From Phycisphaerae bacterium (GTDB lineage Bacteria > Planctomycetota > Phycisphaerae > UBA1845 > UTPLA1), in NCBI GenBank assembly GCA_029259995.1, contig JAJDEC010000343.1, positions 1 through 10,822 on the forward strand: a DNA stretch of 10,822 nucleotides, read 5' to 3'. The stretch's first letter is position 1. The number at the start of each line of letters is the position of its first letter. Shown piece by piece: positions 1-7,162 of this stretch. The notes below the pieces were generated by a model. It was not told where the DNA came from and ran no database searches. It was given only the letters and a program-made list of their open reading frames with translations. The position numbers and the translations under genes were made by a program.

Positions 1-1141
1 AGTGCATCTCCCGCTCCGCCGATCCGCGCCGGAACTTGAACTCCCACATCCGCCGAAACTGCTCGCGCAAAGGCGGTCGGCCAAAGCGCTTCAGGTACAC
101 AGTCTCCACGTTGTCGCCGTCTCCGATCCGCAATCGAATTCGCTCGCGATATGATGCCAGCCCGGGCTTGCCCATCGACGCCCCCGCCCTGGATGCCATC
201 ACGTCGGCATAGGTTGAGAGACCGGCCTCACGAAGCAACCCGATGTAACGGGGATCGATGCGCATGACGCCCGACTTCGTCATCGGCAGGCGGTTCGGAT
301 GCTCAAACGCCGCGTGCAACTGCGGATTGCTGTCATCACCGAATCGCGAGATCGTCAGGCGCGTCCACGTGTCGATCTGTTTGGCCCAATCCGCGGGCGC
401 CTCGAAGGCCGCAACCCAGAATGCGAGTATCTCCTCATGACTCAGGGCTGCGGGGATCAGGCTCGAAAAGATCGTCCACGGCGCACGCCCGAGGTTCGAA
501 AACGCAAGATCACGAAGCTTCGAAGGAGAGTTCGCAACACGAACTCGTTCCAAGTCGATGACGTAGGGCCTCCATTCACCCTCGCTGTCCTTTGTTGCGT
601 GGATGTGCTTTGCCTTCATGTCCGGCCAGTAGATTCCGGCGTTTTCGAACTTCGCCACCAACGCACCGACCGCCCGCATCAATCCGACGCGCTCTTCCGG
701 CGCCAGTTCCCGCGGCCGCGCATACCCGATCGTCAACCAGTCATTCAGCGTCCATTCCATCGGCGCCGCCGACATCACGACGAAACCCGATCGCGGAATC
801 CCCAGAACGCGCGATTCGCCGCTGGCGATCACATCCACCGTCGGTATCCCCGCCGCCTTGCACATTGCAATTGCTTTCGCCTCCTTGATCGGCGGCGTAT
901 GACACGGCCGCATACGCAATCGCGGCCAGATGGCGTGCTTTGGACCGATTGAGAAGCAGCGCTTGATATAAACAGTCGTCGCGTTCTCGCCGTCGCCAAG
1001 CACAACACGCCGCGTCTCGCGCCCATTGCGCTGCGTCACGATCTCGCCGACTTCGGCGTGCATCAGCGCATCGAACGAATCGAGCCCCGCCACCGCAAGG
1101 ATCTCCCGATAGCCCGCTTCGATCGTCAGGAGATTGCTCAT
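1..1141 (-). CDS. Double-domain WaaP/InaA-type LPS kinase-like protein (partial, runs off left edge)
   Basis: Reading the minus strand from ATG at 1141 gives 380 codons with no stop before the window edge, so the C-terminus is missing. Residues 20-200 resemble a lipopolysaccharide kinase (WaaP/InaA/Kdo kinase) fold: K60 in VYIKR (ATP-binding lysine position), E87 in PIKEAKA, D174 in YWPDMKAKHI (catalytic loop) and D196 in VIDLE (metal-binding Asp position). Residues 300-380 restart the same pattern (LLREAGLSTYADVM, then VYLKR with K351 and SAERE with E376), so a second kinase-like domain begins and is cut by the edge. The first domain has Trp172 where the family normally has His in H-x-D. The start overlaps the upstream stop by 4 nt (ATGA), implying translational coupling. 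The likely role is phosphorylation of LPS-core sugars at the cytoplasmic face of the inner membrane. The family call is fairly firm; the substrate is inferred from neighbours. Confidence 0.8.
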   Translation of the reverse strand, partial: MSNLLTIEAGYREILAVAGLDSFDALMHAEVGEIVTQRNGRETRRVVLGDGENATTVYIKRCFSIGPKHAIWPRLRMRPCHTPPIKEAKAIAMCKAAGIPTVDVIASGESRVLGIPRSGFVVMSAAPMEWTLNDWLTIGYARPRELAPEERVGLMRAVGALVAKFENAGIYWPDMKAKHIHATKDSEGEWRPYVIDLERVRVANSPSKLRDLAFSNLGRAPWTIFSSLIPAALSHEEILAFWVAAFEAPADWAKQIDTWTRLTISRFGDDSNPQLHAAFEHPNRLPMTKSGVMRIDPRYIGLLREAGLSTYADVMASRAGASMGKPGLASYRERIRLRIGDGDNVETVYLKRFGRPPLREQFRRMWEFKFRRGSAEREMH

Positions 1142-1947
1142 GCCGTCGGTTTGAAGTCCTTGATGGCCCGATCCCGAAGAATGGTACGAATCATGCCGCG
1201 ATCGATCGACGTCAGTCGCGCCCTGCCCAGGTAACACTTCAGCCATCGTAGTTGAGCACGTGGCGTTAGCCAACGCCGCGCATCTTTGTACAGGCTCGAC
1301 AGGTCCCGGATTCGACCATGCATCCGCCCCGCCGCCGAGGATCGAATCCCGCCTCGCGGCGAATCCAGCAAATACAAATGAATTCTGTCCGTACTGGAAT
1401 CCGTCGCGATTCCCTCGCCCGCCGATCGCCCGACGACCAGGATATTTCGCCACTGAAGATCGACGTGAAAATAGGACGCCGCGTGCATTCGTTGTACCAG
1501 CAATGCCGATTCCCGAAGCAGGCGCTGATCGACGCGGCCATCGCTCGCCAGCGCATACGCATCCAGCGATTCCGAAGCATCGATCGCAGCCGTCAGGATG
1601 AAACCGTCGCGATATCGAATTCCTCGTGTCCGTGCGCCATGCGCGACGACTTCCGGAACATTCACCCCGCATCGATCGCGCAGCAGCGCATAATTCGCCG
1701 CCTCGATCGCGCCTTTTTCCCGCCGCCATCGCGATCGACGCCAGAAGGAATAGTCGTGAATTTTCAGGTAGCAATCGACCGATCCCGATCCATGCGGAAG
1801 CGCTACGCGAAAGGTGCGGCCGCTCCGCGAGGTTGCGATCGGATCGTCTCGATCTGCCAATGCCATGATGTCGGCATACGTGCGCAACTCACATGCATCC
1901 AGCAGGGCTCGATGGCTCGCGCTTTCGACGATGACGCGCTCAGACAT
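1138..1947 (-). CDS. WaaP/InaA-type lipopolysaccharide kinase-like protein
   Basis: A 269-residue protein with a complete kinase-like core: K62 in CYLKIH, E82 in GAIEAANY, the catalytic loop HVDLQWRN with H161, D163 and N168, and the DFG-equivalent LLDSPRG with D195. Length and motif order fit single-domain LPS core heptose kinases (WaaP/InaA family), which transfer phosphate from ATP to a core sugar. The N-terminal stretch TYADIMA (23-29) matches TYADVMA at the start of the second domain in the next gene, so the two are close paralogues. It starts with ATG 21 nt after the preceding kinase gene; the Shine-Dalgarno is weak (GGGACC). The stop overlaps the next start by 4 nt. The basic C-terminus suits a membrane-surface enzyme. 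There is no signal peptide. The exact acceptor sugar cannot be told from sequence. Confidence 0.85.
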   Translation of the reverse strand: MSERVIVESASHRALLDACELRTYADIMALADRDDPIATSRSGRTFRVALPHGSGSVDCYLKIHDYSFWRRSRWRREKGAIEAANYALLRDRCGVNVPEVVAHGARTRGIRYRDGFILTAAIDASESLDAYALASDGRVDQRLLRESALLVQRMHAASYFHVDLQWRNILVVGRSAGEGIATDSSTDRIHLYLLDSPRGGIRSSAAGRMHGRIRDLSSLYKDARRWLTPRAQLRWLKCYLGRARLTSIDRGMIRTILRDRAIKDFKPTA

Positions 1948-1968
1948 GCAGGTCCCGCATTGTGCTAA

Positions 1969-2844
1969 TCACCCGACATCGATCGGCTCGGCGTCCGTCT
2001 GGGAAAATACGCGCCCGCGCCGCAGCCGTTCCAATTCCGAAGGCCGCAGCAGATCCGATTGCGTCTGCACGCGCCGCAACCACGCACGATTCTCCGGATC
2101 GAGCGTCTTGACGCCCAGGTACTCAAGCAGAAATCGAAGTTGATCCGCCTTCGAACAGAAATGCGGCGCCGCCGCGCCCATCGCCGCAATGTCCGCCACG
2201 ATGCTGTCTTCCCGCCGTCGCCGCATTCGAATCCAGCGGCCGACCGAGGCGTCCAGGAAGTAGAACTCGAATCGATCGCCCGGCAGACATCGAATCAGAA
2301 CGTTGCGCCAGAATAAGTCGCGATGCACGAAACCCGCTTCGTGCATGTGTCGAACCTGCCTCGCCAGCGACACGAGAATCTCGCGCCGAATCTGAATACT
2401 TCGCGGCGAGCCCCGATGTTCGCCGAACTCCTGAATAAATGCTGACAGCGGCATGGCATCGGGCACCGACTCTGTGATCAGGAAACAGCTGCGCACAAAC
2501 AGCGAGATGCGCCGCTCCCCGAATGCCACAGGACGAACCGCCTGAATCCCAAGCCGGCGCATCTGCTTCAACGCTCGATACTCGCTGCGGGCCCGGCTCC
2601 GCCGGAACAGCGTGCCTCGGAACATCCCGCGTAATCGATGCCGCCATGTCGGATAGTGATATCGCTTGACATAAATCGATGTCGATTCCCCCTGGGGATC
2701 GCATCGAATCACATCCGTCGTCCGACTCCACGCCGCCAGCTGATCGCCTTCCCGATAGAGCACAGCCGAGACGCTGCTCAGGCCGCCCCGCTGGAGCATC
2801 CCGGCATACGGCTTGTCGACCACCATCGAGTCTGTCACGATCAT
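1969..2844 (-). CDS. WaaP/InaA-type lipopolysaccharide kinase-like protein
   Basis: A 291-residue protein of the same kinase superfamily as its two downstream neighbours. Visible landmarks are K60 in IYVKRY, E88 in ARSEYRAL, a textbook HRDL catalytic loop (HRDLFWRN; H174, D176, N181) and D198 in YFLDAS at the metal-binding position. A basic linker (WRHRLRGMFRGTLFRRSR, about 67-84) lies between K60 and E88, as in LPS kinases where this region is rich in Arg. The start ATG at 2844 lies 25 nt after the waaF stop and follows GGGAAAG; ATG at residue 7 is an alternative. Being second in the operon after a heptosyltransferase supports phosphorylation of LPS-core heptose. An alternative is a KdkA-type Kdo kinase. 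It is cytoplasmic or peripheral to the inner membrane, with no signal peptide or membrane helix. Confidence 0.85.
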   Translation of the reverse strand: MIVTDSMVVDKPYAGMLQRGGLSSVSAVLYREGDQLAAWSRTTDVIRCDPQGESTSIYVKRYHYPTWRHRLRGMFRGTLFRRSRARSEYRALKQMRRLGIQAVRPVAFGERRISLFVRSCFLITESVPDAMPLSAFIQEFGEHRGSPRSIQIRREILVSLARQVRHMHEAGFVHRDLFWRNVLIRCLPGDRFEFYFLDASVGRWIRMRRRREDSIVADIAAMGAAAPHFCSKADQLRFLLEYLGVKTLDPENRAWLRRVQTQSDLLRPSELERLRRGRVFSQTDAEPIDVG

Positions 2845-2869
2845 CCCGACTTTCCCGCCTCGGCCATTG

Positions 2870-4012
2870 CTATCGCACGCGATCGCGCGTCCCGCTCAAC
2901 ATTTCTTTCGCCGCATCGAAGACGGCGTCAACCCGCAAGTCACGCATACACGCATGATGCTTCAGCGGACAGGTTCGCTCCATGCAAGGCTGACAATCCA
3001 GATCCAGCTTCACGATGCGCTCTTTTTCAAACCGCGTGATCGTCCACGCCGGATCGCTCGATCCAAATACGGTCACGACGGGCACATCGAATGCCGGCGC
3101 GAAATGCCGTGGTCCCGTGTCGTTCGTCACGAGCAAATCGCATCGTTTCACCAACGCCCGCAACAACCCGATCCCCAGATCAACGAATATCCTGATCGGC
3201 TCATTCGCCGCCGCCCCGAGTCGATCACCGATCTCACGCTCCTTCGGGCTCAGTGAGGCAACGACCGTCGCACCGCACTCACGCACCAGTCGATCACTGA
3301 GCGCCGCATACTTCTCGGCCGGCCAGCATTTCGCCGAACCGTAATTCGCGCCGGGATTCAGCACGACCAGCGGTCGCCGATCGGCCAGTTCGCCCAGTCG
3401 CTCGACCATCGTCGACTCCTCGGCCGCGTCAGCGACAAGCATCATCCGCGTGCCGACATCGACGCATCCGGCCCGCTCGGCCAGCGCGTTGTAATAGTCC
3501 AGCGCGGGTACCGGCACATACTCGCCTTGCACCTTCGGTGGAGCGAGTTTCTCCGTCAGGAGCCATGATCGACCGTCCCTGGCGTATCCGGTTCGTCGGC
3601 CAATCCCGGCACATCGAACCACCAGGGCCGAGCGAAACGAATTCGTGAGCAGGATCGCCAGATCAAATCGGAGCGAACGGAGTCGGCGAACCAGATGCAG
3701 CGTTCCGCTCGTTTGCCGCGGATCGCCGTTCAACGACCTTCCGGCGGGCCAGAAAACCTCCTCGTCCGAGAATTCACAGCCCCGCAACACCTCCGACACA
3801 TAAGGTCGCATCAGGTGCACGATCCGGGCGTCGGAGAAATGTCGTCGAATCGCGTGCAGCGCCGGCGTCGCCATGACAACGTCACCAATCCAGTTGGGAA
3901 CGCTGACGAGGATGCGCCGCGGAATCTGGGTTCCGCCTGTCGTGTCGGCCGTGGCTATCACAAGCGTAGTGTATCCCGGTAGTTGTGGCGCAACAACGGC
4001 CCGATGGACCAC
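2870..4012 (-). CDS. waaF: Lipopolysaccharide heptosyltransferase II-like glycosyltransferase (GT9)
   Basis: ADP-heptose:LPS heptosyltransferases (GT family 9) add L,D-heptose to the growing core at the cytoplasmic side of the inner membrane. The N-terminal Rossmann start RRILVSVPNWIGDVVMATPA and the next segment HAIRRHFSDARI are typical of WaaF. Further on are LNPGANYGSAKCWP (nucleotide-sugar domain), LVTNDTGPRHFAPAF (the conserved D-[ST]-G-x-x-H-x-A motif) and VTVFGSSDP. The Cys-rich tail CQPCMERTCPLKHHACM is common in WaaF of many phyla. From GTG at 4012 it is 380 aa; an internal GTG at 3961 gives 363 aa, nearer the roughly 350 aa of E. coli WaaF. The first 17 residues look non-conserved and overlap a promoter-like sequence, so I favour 3961. 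It is the first gene of an operon with three LPS-kinase-like genes and is divergent from fabI. A generic GT9 enzyme is the alternative. Confidence 0.9.
   Translation of the reverse strand: MVHRAVVAPQLPGYTTLVIATADTTGGTQIPRRILVSVPNWIGDVVMATPALHAIRRHFSDARIVHLMRPYVSEVLRGCEFSDEEVFWPAGRSLNGDPRQTSGTLHLVRRLRSLRFDLAILLTNSFRSALVVRCAGIGRRTGYARDGRSWLLTEKLAPPKVQGEYVPVPALDYYNALAERAGCVDVGTRMMLVADAAEESTMVERLGELADRRPLVVLNPGANYGSAKCWPAEKYAALSDRLVRECGATVVASLSPKEREIGDRLGAAANEPIRIFVDLGIGLLRALVKRCDLLVTNDTGPRHFAPAFDVPVVTVFGSSDPAWTITRFEKERIVKLDLDCQPCMERTCPLKHHACMRDLRVDAVFDAAKEMLSGTRDRVR
3968..3996 (-). promoter_or_regulatory. Candidate sigma70-type promoter of the waaF/kinase operon
   Basis: On the minus strand, TTGTTG (3996-3991) and TACACT (3973-3968) are separated by exactly 17 nt. 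The predicted transcription start falls at about 3961, which is the G of the in-frame GTG that I prefer as waaF start. This would give a leaderless message. The match is by eye (4/6 and 4/6 to consensus). Confidence 0.4.
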
Positions 4013-4025
4013 GGGCTTTCACTGC

Positions 4026-4054
4026 TGGACAGATACCATGCAGCACTCTACATT
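4026..4054 (+). promoter_or_regulatory. Candidate sigma70-type promoter of fabI
   Basis: TGGACA (4026-4031) and TACATT (4049-4054) are spaced by 17 nt, with 5/6 and 4/6 matches to consensus. The predicted start is near 4061, leaving a 5' leader of about 70 nt before fabI. A 7-bp inverted repeat, ACAGATA (4029-4035) and TATCTGT (4064-4070), brackets the -10 region and could be an operator. Confidence 0.45.
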
Positions 4055-4130
4055 AGGCGGTTTTATCTGTGCAGCTATCGACCGCCAGACACAGGTTTGG
4101 CGACGAGAAGCGGATTATGAGAGGAATTCG

Positions 4131-4904
4131 ATGGGCCTGCTCGACGGCAAAAAGGGCGTCGTTTTTGGTGTTGCGAACGATCACAGCCTTGCGTGGTACA
4201 TCGCCGACATGCTTCATAAGGAAGGCGCCGAGATGGCCTTCAATCACCTTCCCGGCGATCGGATGGAACGCCGTGTCCGCAAACTGGCGGAACCCATCGG
4301 CTCGAAAATCATCGCGCCCTGCGATGTGACGAGCGACGAACAGATCGAGGAATTCCTCGGCAAAGTGCGCGAGTCGTACGACAAGATCGACTTTCTCGTT
4401 CACGCTGTCGCGTACGCCAACAGGGACGCGCTGCTGAACCGTTTCTACAAGACGGGACGCGAGGACTTCAAGCAGGCGATGGACATCAGCGTCTATTCGT
4501 TCATTTCCGTCTGCCAGAAGGCCTTCGACATGCTCAAGGAAGGCTCGAGCGTTCTGACGCTGAGCTACCTCGGCGCCGCCAAGTTCGTTCCCGGCTACAA
4601 CGTCATGGGCGTCTGCAAGGCCGCACTCGAAAGCTCCGTGCGCTACATGGCCGCCGATCTCGGCGACCTGAAGAAGGTTCGCGTCAACGCCATCAGCGCC
4701 GGTCCCTGCCGCACGCTGAGTTCCGCCGGCATCGACGGGTTTGACAAGATCCTTGATCACTATCCGACGAAGAGCCCGCTGAAGCGGAACATCGAGTCGG
4801 ACGAAGTCGGCAAGAGCGGCCTGTATCTCTGCAGCGATCTGTCGAGCGGCGTGACGGGCGAAATCCATTATGTCGACGCCGGATACAGCACTGTCGGCTG
4901 GTAG
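4131..4904 (+). CDS. fabI: Enoyl-[acyl-carrier-protein] reductase [NADH], FabI
   Basis: Catalyses the last reduction in each cycle of type II fatty-acid elongation, converting trans-2-enoyl-ACP to acyl-ACP with NAD(P)H in the cytoplasm. The 257-residue protein matches the FabI divergent SDR pattern: nucleotide-binding GVANDHSLAWYIA near residues 13-25, CDVTSDEQIEEF, HAVAYAN (the HSIxFA segment), and the catalytic set Y...Y-x6-K in LSYLGAAKFVPGYNVMGVCK. The substrate-loop motif SAGPCRTLSSAGI follows, and the C-terminus is SGVTGEIHYVDAGYS. Length is normal (E. coli 262). I chose ATG 4131 because GAGGA lies 5 nt upstream and the protein begins at the family start; the frame is open further upstream (to 3873) but that extension has no FabI homology and would cross into waaF. 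Single gene, divergent from waaF and followed by an intrinsic terminator. Ala at the E. coli Gly93 position is common in FabI and not evidence of triclosan resistance. Confidence 0.97.
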   Translation: MGLLDGKKGVVFGVANDHSLAWYIADMLHKEGAEMAFNHLPGDRMERRVRKLAEPIGSKIIAPCDVTSDEQIEEFLGKVRESYDKIDFLVHAVAYANRDALLNRFYKTGREDFKQAMDISVYSFISVCQKAFDMLKEGSSVLTLSYLGAAKFVPGYNVMGVCKAALESSVRYMAADLGDLKKVRVNAISAGPCRTLSSAGIDGFDKILDHYPTKSPLKRNIESDEVGKSGLYLCSDLSSGVTGEIHYVDAGYSTVGW

Positions 4905-4956
4905 ATCGTGTTGGGCCTTGCCCAGCCTTCCCGTCGACAACAAACCCAAAATCAAG

Positions 4957-4993
4957 AACGCATCGCGATTCGCAAGATTCCGATGCGTTTTTT
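4957..4993 (+). terminator. Rho-independent terminator after fabI
   Basis: A perfect 9-bp inverted repeat, AACGCATCG (4957-4965) and CGATGCGTT (4981-4989), with a 15-nt loop, is followed by a run of six T (4988-4993) overlapping the stem end. It lies 53 nt after the fabI stop. On the other strand the T-tract is weaker, so it mainly serves fabI, although it also sits at the 3' end of the convergent deaminase gene. Confidence 0.85.
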
Positions 4994-5053
4994 CTTGGAT
5001 CGCCAGATCGGCGTATTCAGGTCCGCACTCCGCGTCACCCGGTTCGTCTCTGA

Positions 5054-5677
5054 CTATTCCGATGTGCCAGCGTTGTATATCCGACCGCCGCCCCGAGCGT
5101 ACGCCTGCAATACCGCCCGTCCCCGATCGCGCAACACGTCAGACACATACTTGATTCCTGACTTCTCGAACTGCGCGACCCAATCATCGGGCTTGTTGCC
5201 TTCGTCGAAACCGATCTCACGAACGTCCTCGTCTCGCGCAGATGCGATGATCGACTTCAGCCCGGACCAGTGAATTGCACCTATGCACATCGAACAAGGC
5301 TCGGCGGACGTCGCCAGCCGAAGCGGTGGAAGCGCAACATCAGCGAGGTCGTAATGCTGCAACGCTGCCTGTGCCATCGTAATCGCAACGACCTCGGCAT
5401 GCGTTATTGAGAGCCCGCTGCTTGTCACGAGATTGACGCCCACAGAAACCAGCATGCCGTTCTGCGTGTTGAACACCGCGGCCCCGAACGGACCGCCGGT
5501 GCCCCGTTTGACGTTCTCGGCGGCGATTTGAAGCGCCAAATCCATCTGGGAGTCTTGCTTCGCGTAGGTCCCGGCGCTCACAACATCGAGCCGATCCCGA
5601 AGCCAATCCGGGAGTTGGATAGTGACAGATGACGACGGCATGTTGACGATTCTAATGGATGATGTCATCGATGGCAC
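5054..5677 (-). CDS. Nucleoside/guanine deaminase-like protein (CMP/dCMP deaminase fold, zinc-dependent)
   Basis: A zinc hydrolase of the cytidine-deaminase superfamily that removes an amino group from a nucleobase or nucleoside in the cytoplasm. The zinc site is clear: H93-A-E95 (His ligand and catalytic Glu) and P-C128-S-M-C131 (Cys ligands), preceded by GGPFGAAVF. SAEPCSMCIGAIHWSGLKSI and the following GFDEGNKP resemble the GuaD guanine deaminases more than TadA or cytidine deaminases, so purine salvage is the most likely role. The HAE-to-PCxxC spacing is about five residues longer than in B. subtilis GuaD as I recall it (insert near ADVALPPLR). The first 40 or so residues are outside the domain. 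The frame opens with GTG 5677; ATG at 5668 or 5641 are alternatives, none with a clear Shine-Dalgarno, so the true start is uncertain. Monocistronic and convergent with fabI. Confidence 0.85.
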   Translation of the reverse strand: MPSMTSSIRIVNMPSSSVTIQLPDWLRDRLDVVSAGTYAKQDSQMDLALQIAAENVKRGTGGPFGAAVFNTQNGMLVSVGVNLVTSSGLSITHAEVVAITMAQAALQHYDLADVALPPLRLATSAEPCSMCIGAIHWSGLKSIIASARDEDVREIGFDEGNKPDDWVAQFEKSGIKYVSDVLRDRGRAVLQAYARGGGRIYNAGTSE

Positions 5678-6245
5678 GCATCCATTCGCTCTGCCAACGA
5701 CACACGAATCCCATCAGATCGCCACGATCAATCGGCGCCTGAACTGAAGCCACAAGGGCAAACGCACCGACGTGGCCGCAAGTCTGTCTTCAGTCAAATG
5801 GCAAACGCCGCTGTCGATTCACGCAGGAAAGACCGCGGGCTGACACCCTCGAATGCGGGATTTTGCGGGCTTGAGCCCGGCCCATTTGATTGAATATGCC
5901 GAATTGGGGCGACTTTGAACGAACCGGGATTTATAATGGGGCCGGATTGACGCCATGACGCCGCGACGCAAATAGCACGCCGTGCCCATCGCGTTTCCAA
6001 CAAGTCAATTGGCGTGATTCCCTACGCCAGAATCGCGCCACTGTGGGTTGCCGCCTGTTCTTGATCCATCCGGGACAACGCGGCAGCTGCCAGGGTTTAG
6101 CGGATGCATCTTGGCGTACGACTTCGGGATCCTGTTGCGATTGACGAGTTGCGCGTAACGCGCATGAGAATATTTCCGATGGTCCGTTCGAAAAACATGT
6201 ACCCGTGGCCGCCGATTGACGCGTCTGATCTTTAGGAGGTGTTCC
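5678..6245. other. Long intergenic region between the deaminase gene and the LysM cassette
   Basis: About 570 nt without a gene I can support. Minus-strand open frames here (5794-6003 and 6005-6289) encode Arg/Pro-rich sequence with no recognisable domain and no good ribosome binding site. The stretch holds a short hairpin CGGGCT-TG-AGCCCG (5866-5879), an isolated TATAAT (5932-5937) without a well-spaced -35, and a palindromic site at 6150-6164. The deaminase promoter should lie at its left end and the cassette promoter at its right end. Confidence 0.6.
6141..6171 (+). promoter_or_regulatory. Candidate promoter/operator of the LysM cassette
   Basis: TTGACG (6141-6146) resembles a -35 box. 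A 7-bp perfect inverted repeat with one central base, TGCGCGT-A-ACGCGCA (6150-6164), follows, then GAGAAT (6166-6171) as a weak -10. The 19-nt spacer with a dyad inside it recalls MerR-type promoters, but a repressor site is equally possible. It lies about 75 nt before the first cassette gene. Confidence 0.3.
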
Positions 6246-7115
6246 ATGGCCTCAATACCAGGCCCCGCCGGCGGGCAGTCTGCCGGCAACGCACAAACGA
6301 CAACAGGTCAATCACCGCCCGGGGCCGAGTCCGGGCAGTTGCAGGACGCGCAGGCCGCCAATACTGCATCGCCCAATAGCGGCGACGGAAGCTATGTCGT
6401 GAAGAGCGGCGATTGCATTCTGTCGATCGCCAAGGAGACGGGGCACTACTGGGCGAAACTCTGGAACGATCCCGGAAACGCTGAGCTTCGCAGTCAACGT
6501 GAAAAAGCCCACCAGCTCCTGGCGGGAGATCACGTCCATGTGCCCCAGATAGAGCCCAAATACGAACCCGGCGAAACCGAATCGCGACATCGCTTTGTTC
6601 GCCTCGGCGAACCGGTCCAGGCGCGTCTCTATCTGCGCGACGCGAAAAGACCCTACAACGGCGATCCCTATTCCCTTGAAATCGACGGCCGAATCTACGA
6701 AGGCAATACGGCGCCGGACGGCTCCCTCGTTGTGCCAGTTCCCGGCAATGCAAAAAGTGGCACGCTACGCATACGAGGACGCACTTTTACCGTTCAGCTC
6801 GGCAAGCTCGATCCCGTCAGCACGATATCGGGTATTCAGCAACGCCTGAAGAATCTGGGCCACGATCCCGGCGAAGTCACGGGCGAACTGAATGACAATA
6901 CGCGCGGTGCCCTCCGCGCATTCCAGACGAAACATGGAATCGACATCACCGGCGAGCCCGATGAAAAAACGCAACAGAAGCTCGACGAAGTACACGATCA
7001 GGGCGCATCCGAGTCAGCCGCCGGCGCGGGTGACGACAGTCAGGCCTTTCAGCCGGACGACGCACCGCCCGATTCCGAAAATGACATCGAATTGGATGAC
7101 GAGTCCGGAAACTGA
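6246..7115 (+). CDS. LysM and peptidoglycan-binding-domain protein (secretion-cassette type)
   Basis: A 289-residue protein with a LysM domain at 50-100 (YVVKSGDCILSIAKETG ... LLAGDHVHVP), a beta-rich middle at about 110-190 (DAKRPYNGDPYSLEIDG, NTAPDGSLVVPVP), and a PG_binding_1 domain at 192-250 (SGIQQRLKNLG, LNDNTRGALRAFQTKHG, TGEPDEKTQQKL). A Ser/Gly/Gln-rich leader and a very acidic tail (251-289) flank these. There is no signal peptide or membrane helix, which is odd for a cell-wall binder. From memory, proteins with this exact architecture lie beside VgrG/PAAR or contractile-injection genes in many bacteria, so it may be an adaptor, spike-associated or cargo protein carried by such a machine. 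I chose ATG 6246 because a strong AGGAGGTG lies 4 nt upstream; the frame extends 30 nt further without such support. First of three co-directional genes; 47 nt to the next. Confidence 0.85.
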   Translation: MASIPGPAGGQSAGNAQTTTGQSPPGAESGQLQDAQAANTASPNSGDGSYVVKSGDCILSIAKETGHYWAKLWNDPGNAELRSQREKAHQLLAGDHVHVPQIEPKYEPGETESRHRFVRLGEPVQARLYLRDAKRPYNGDPYSLEIDGRIYEGNTAPDGSLVVPVPGNAKSGTLRIRGRTFTVQLGKLDPVSTISGIQQRLKNLGHDPGEVTGELNDNTRGALRAFQTKHGIDITGEPDEKTQQKLDEVHDQGASESAAGAGDDSQAFQPDDAPPDSENDIELDDESGN

Positions 7116-7162
7116 CGAATGCTCAATTGCGAAGCAAACGTTGACAATTCACGAGGATACGC

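Noticed and set aside
299..952. 217-codon plus-strand frame in the left end
   Set aside because: Arg/Pro-rich shadow of the LPS-kinase-like gene read on the other strand, which has clear kinase motifs.
3873..4130. Long N-terminal extension of FabI
   Set aside because: The extension overlaps the waaF start region, shows no homology to FabI, and ATG 4131 has a proper ribosome binding site.
4131..4904. Triclosan-resistance substitution in FabI (Ala at the Gly93 position)
   Set aside because: Ala is a normal residue at this site in many triclosan-sensitive FabI enzymes.
4053..4955. 300-codon open frame on the minus strand across fabI
   Set aside because: It is antisense to a certain fabI gene, composed of frame-shadow sequence rich in Ala/Val/Asp with no domain and no ribosome binding site.
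5932..5937. Perfect TATAAT hexamer as a promoter
   Set aside because: No acceptable -35 at 16-18 nt upstream (GCGACT-like), and it lies over 300 nt from the next start; kept only as a remark.
5794..6289. Two minus-strand frames in the long intergenic region
   Set aside because: No recognisable domains, no Shine-Dalgarno, composition typical of chance frames; the right one also overlaps the start of the LysM gene.
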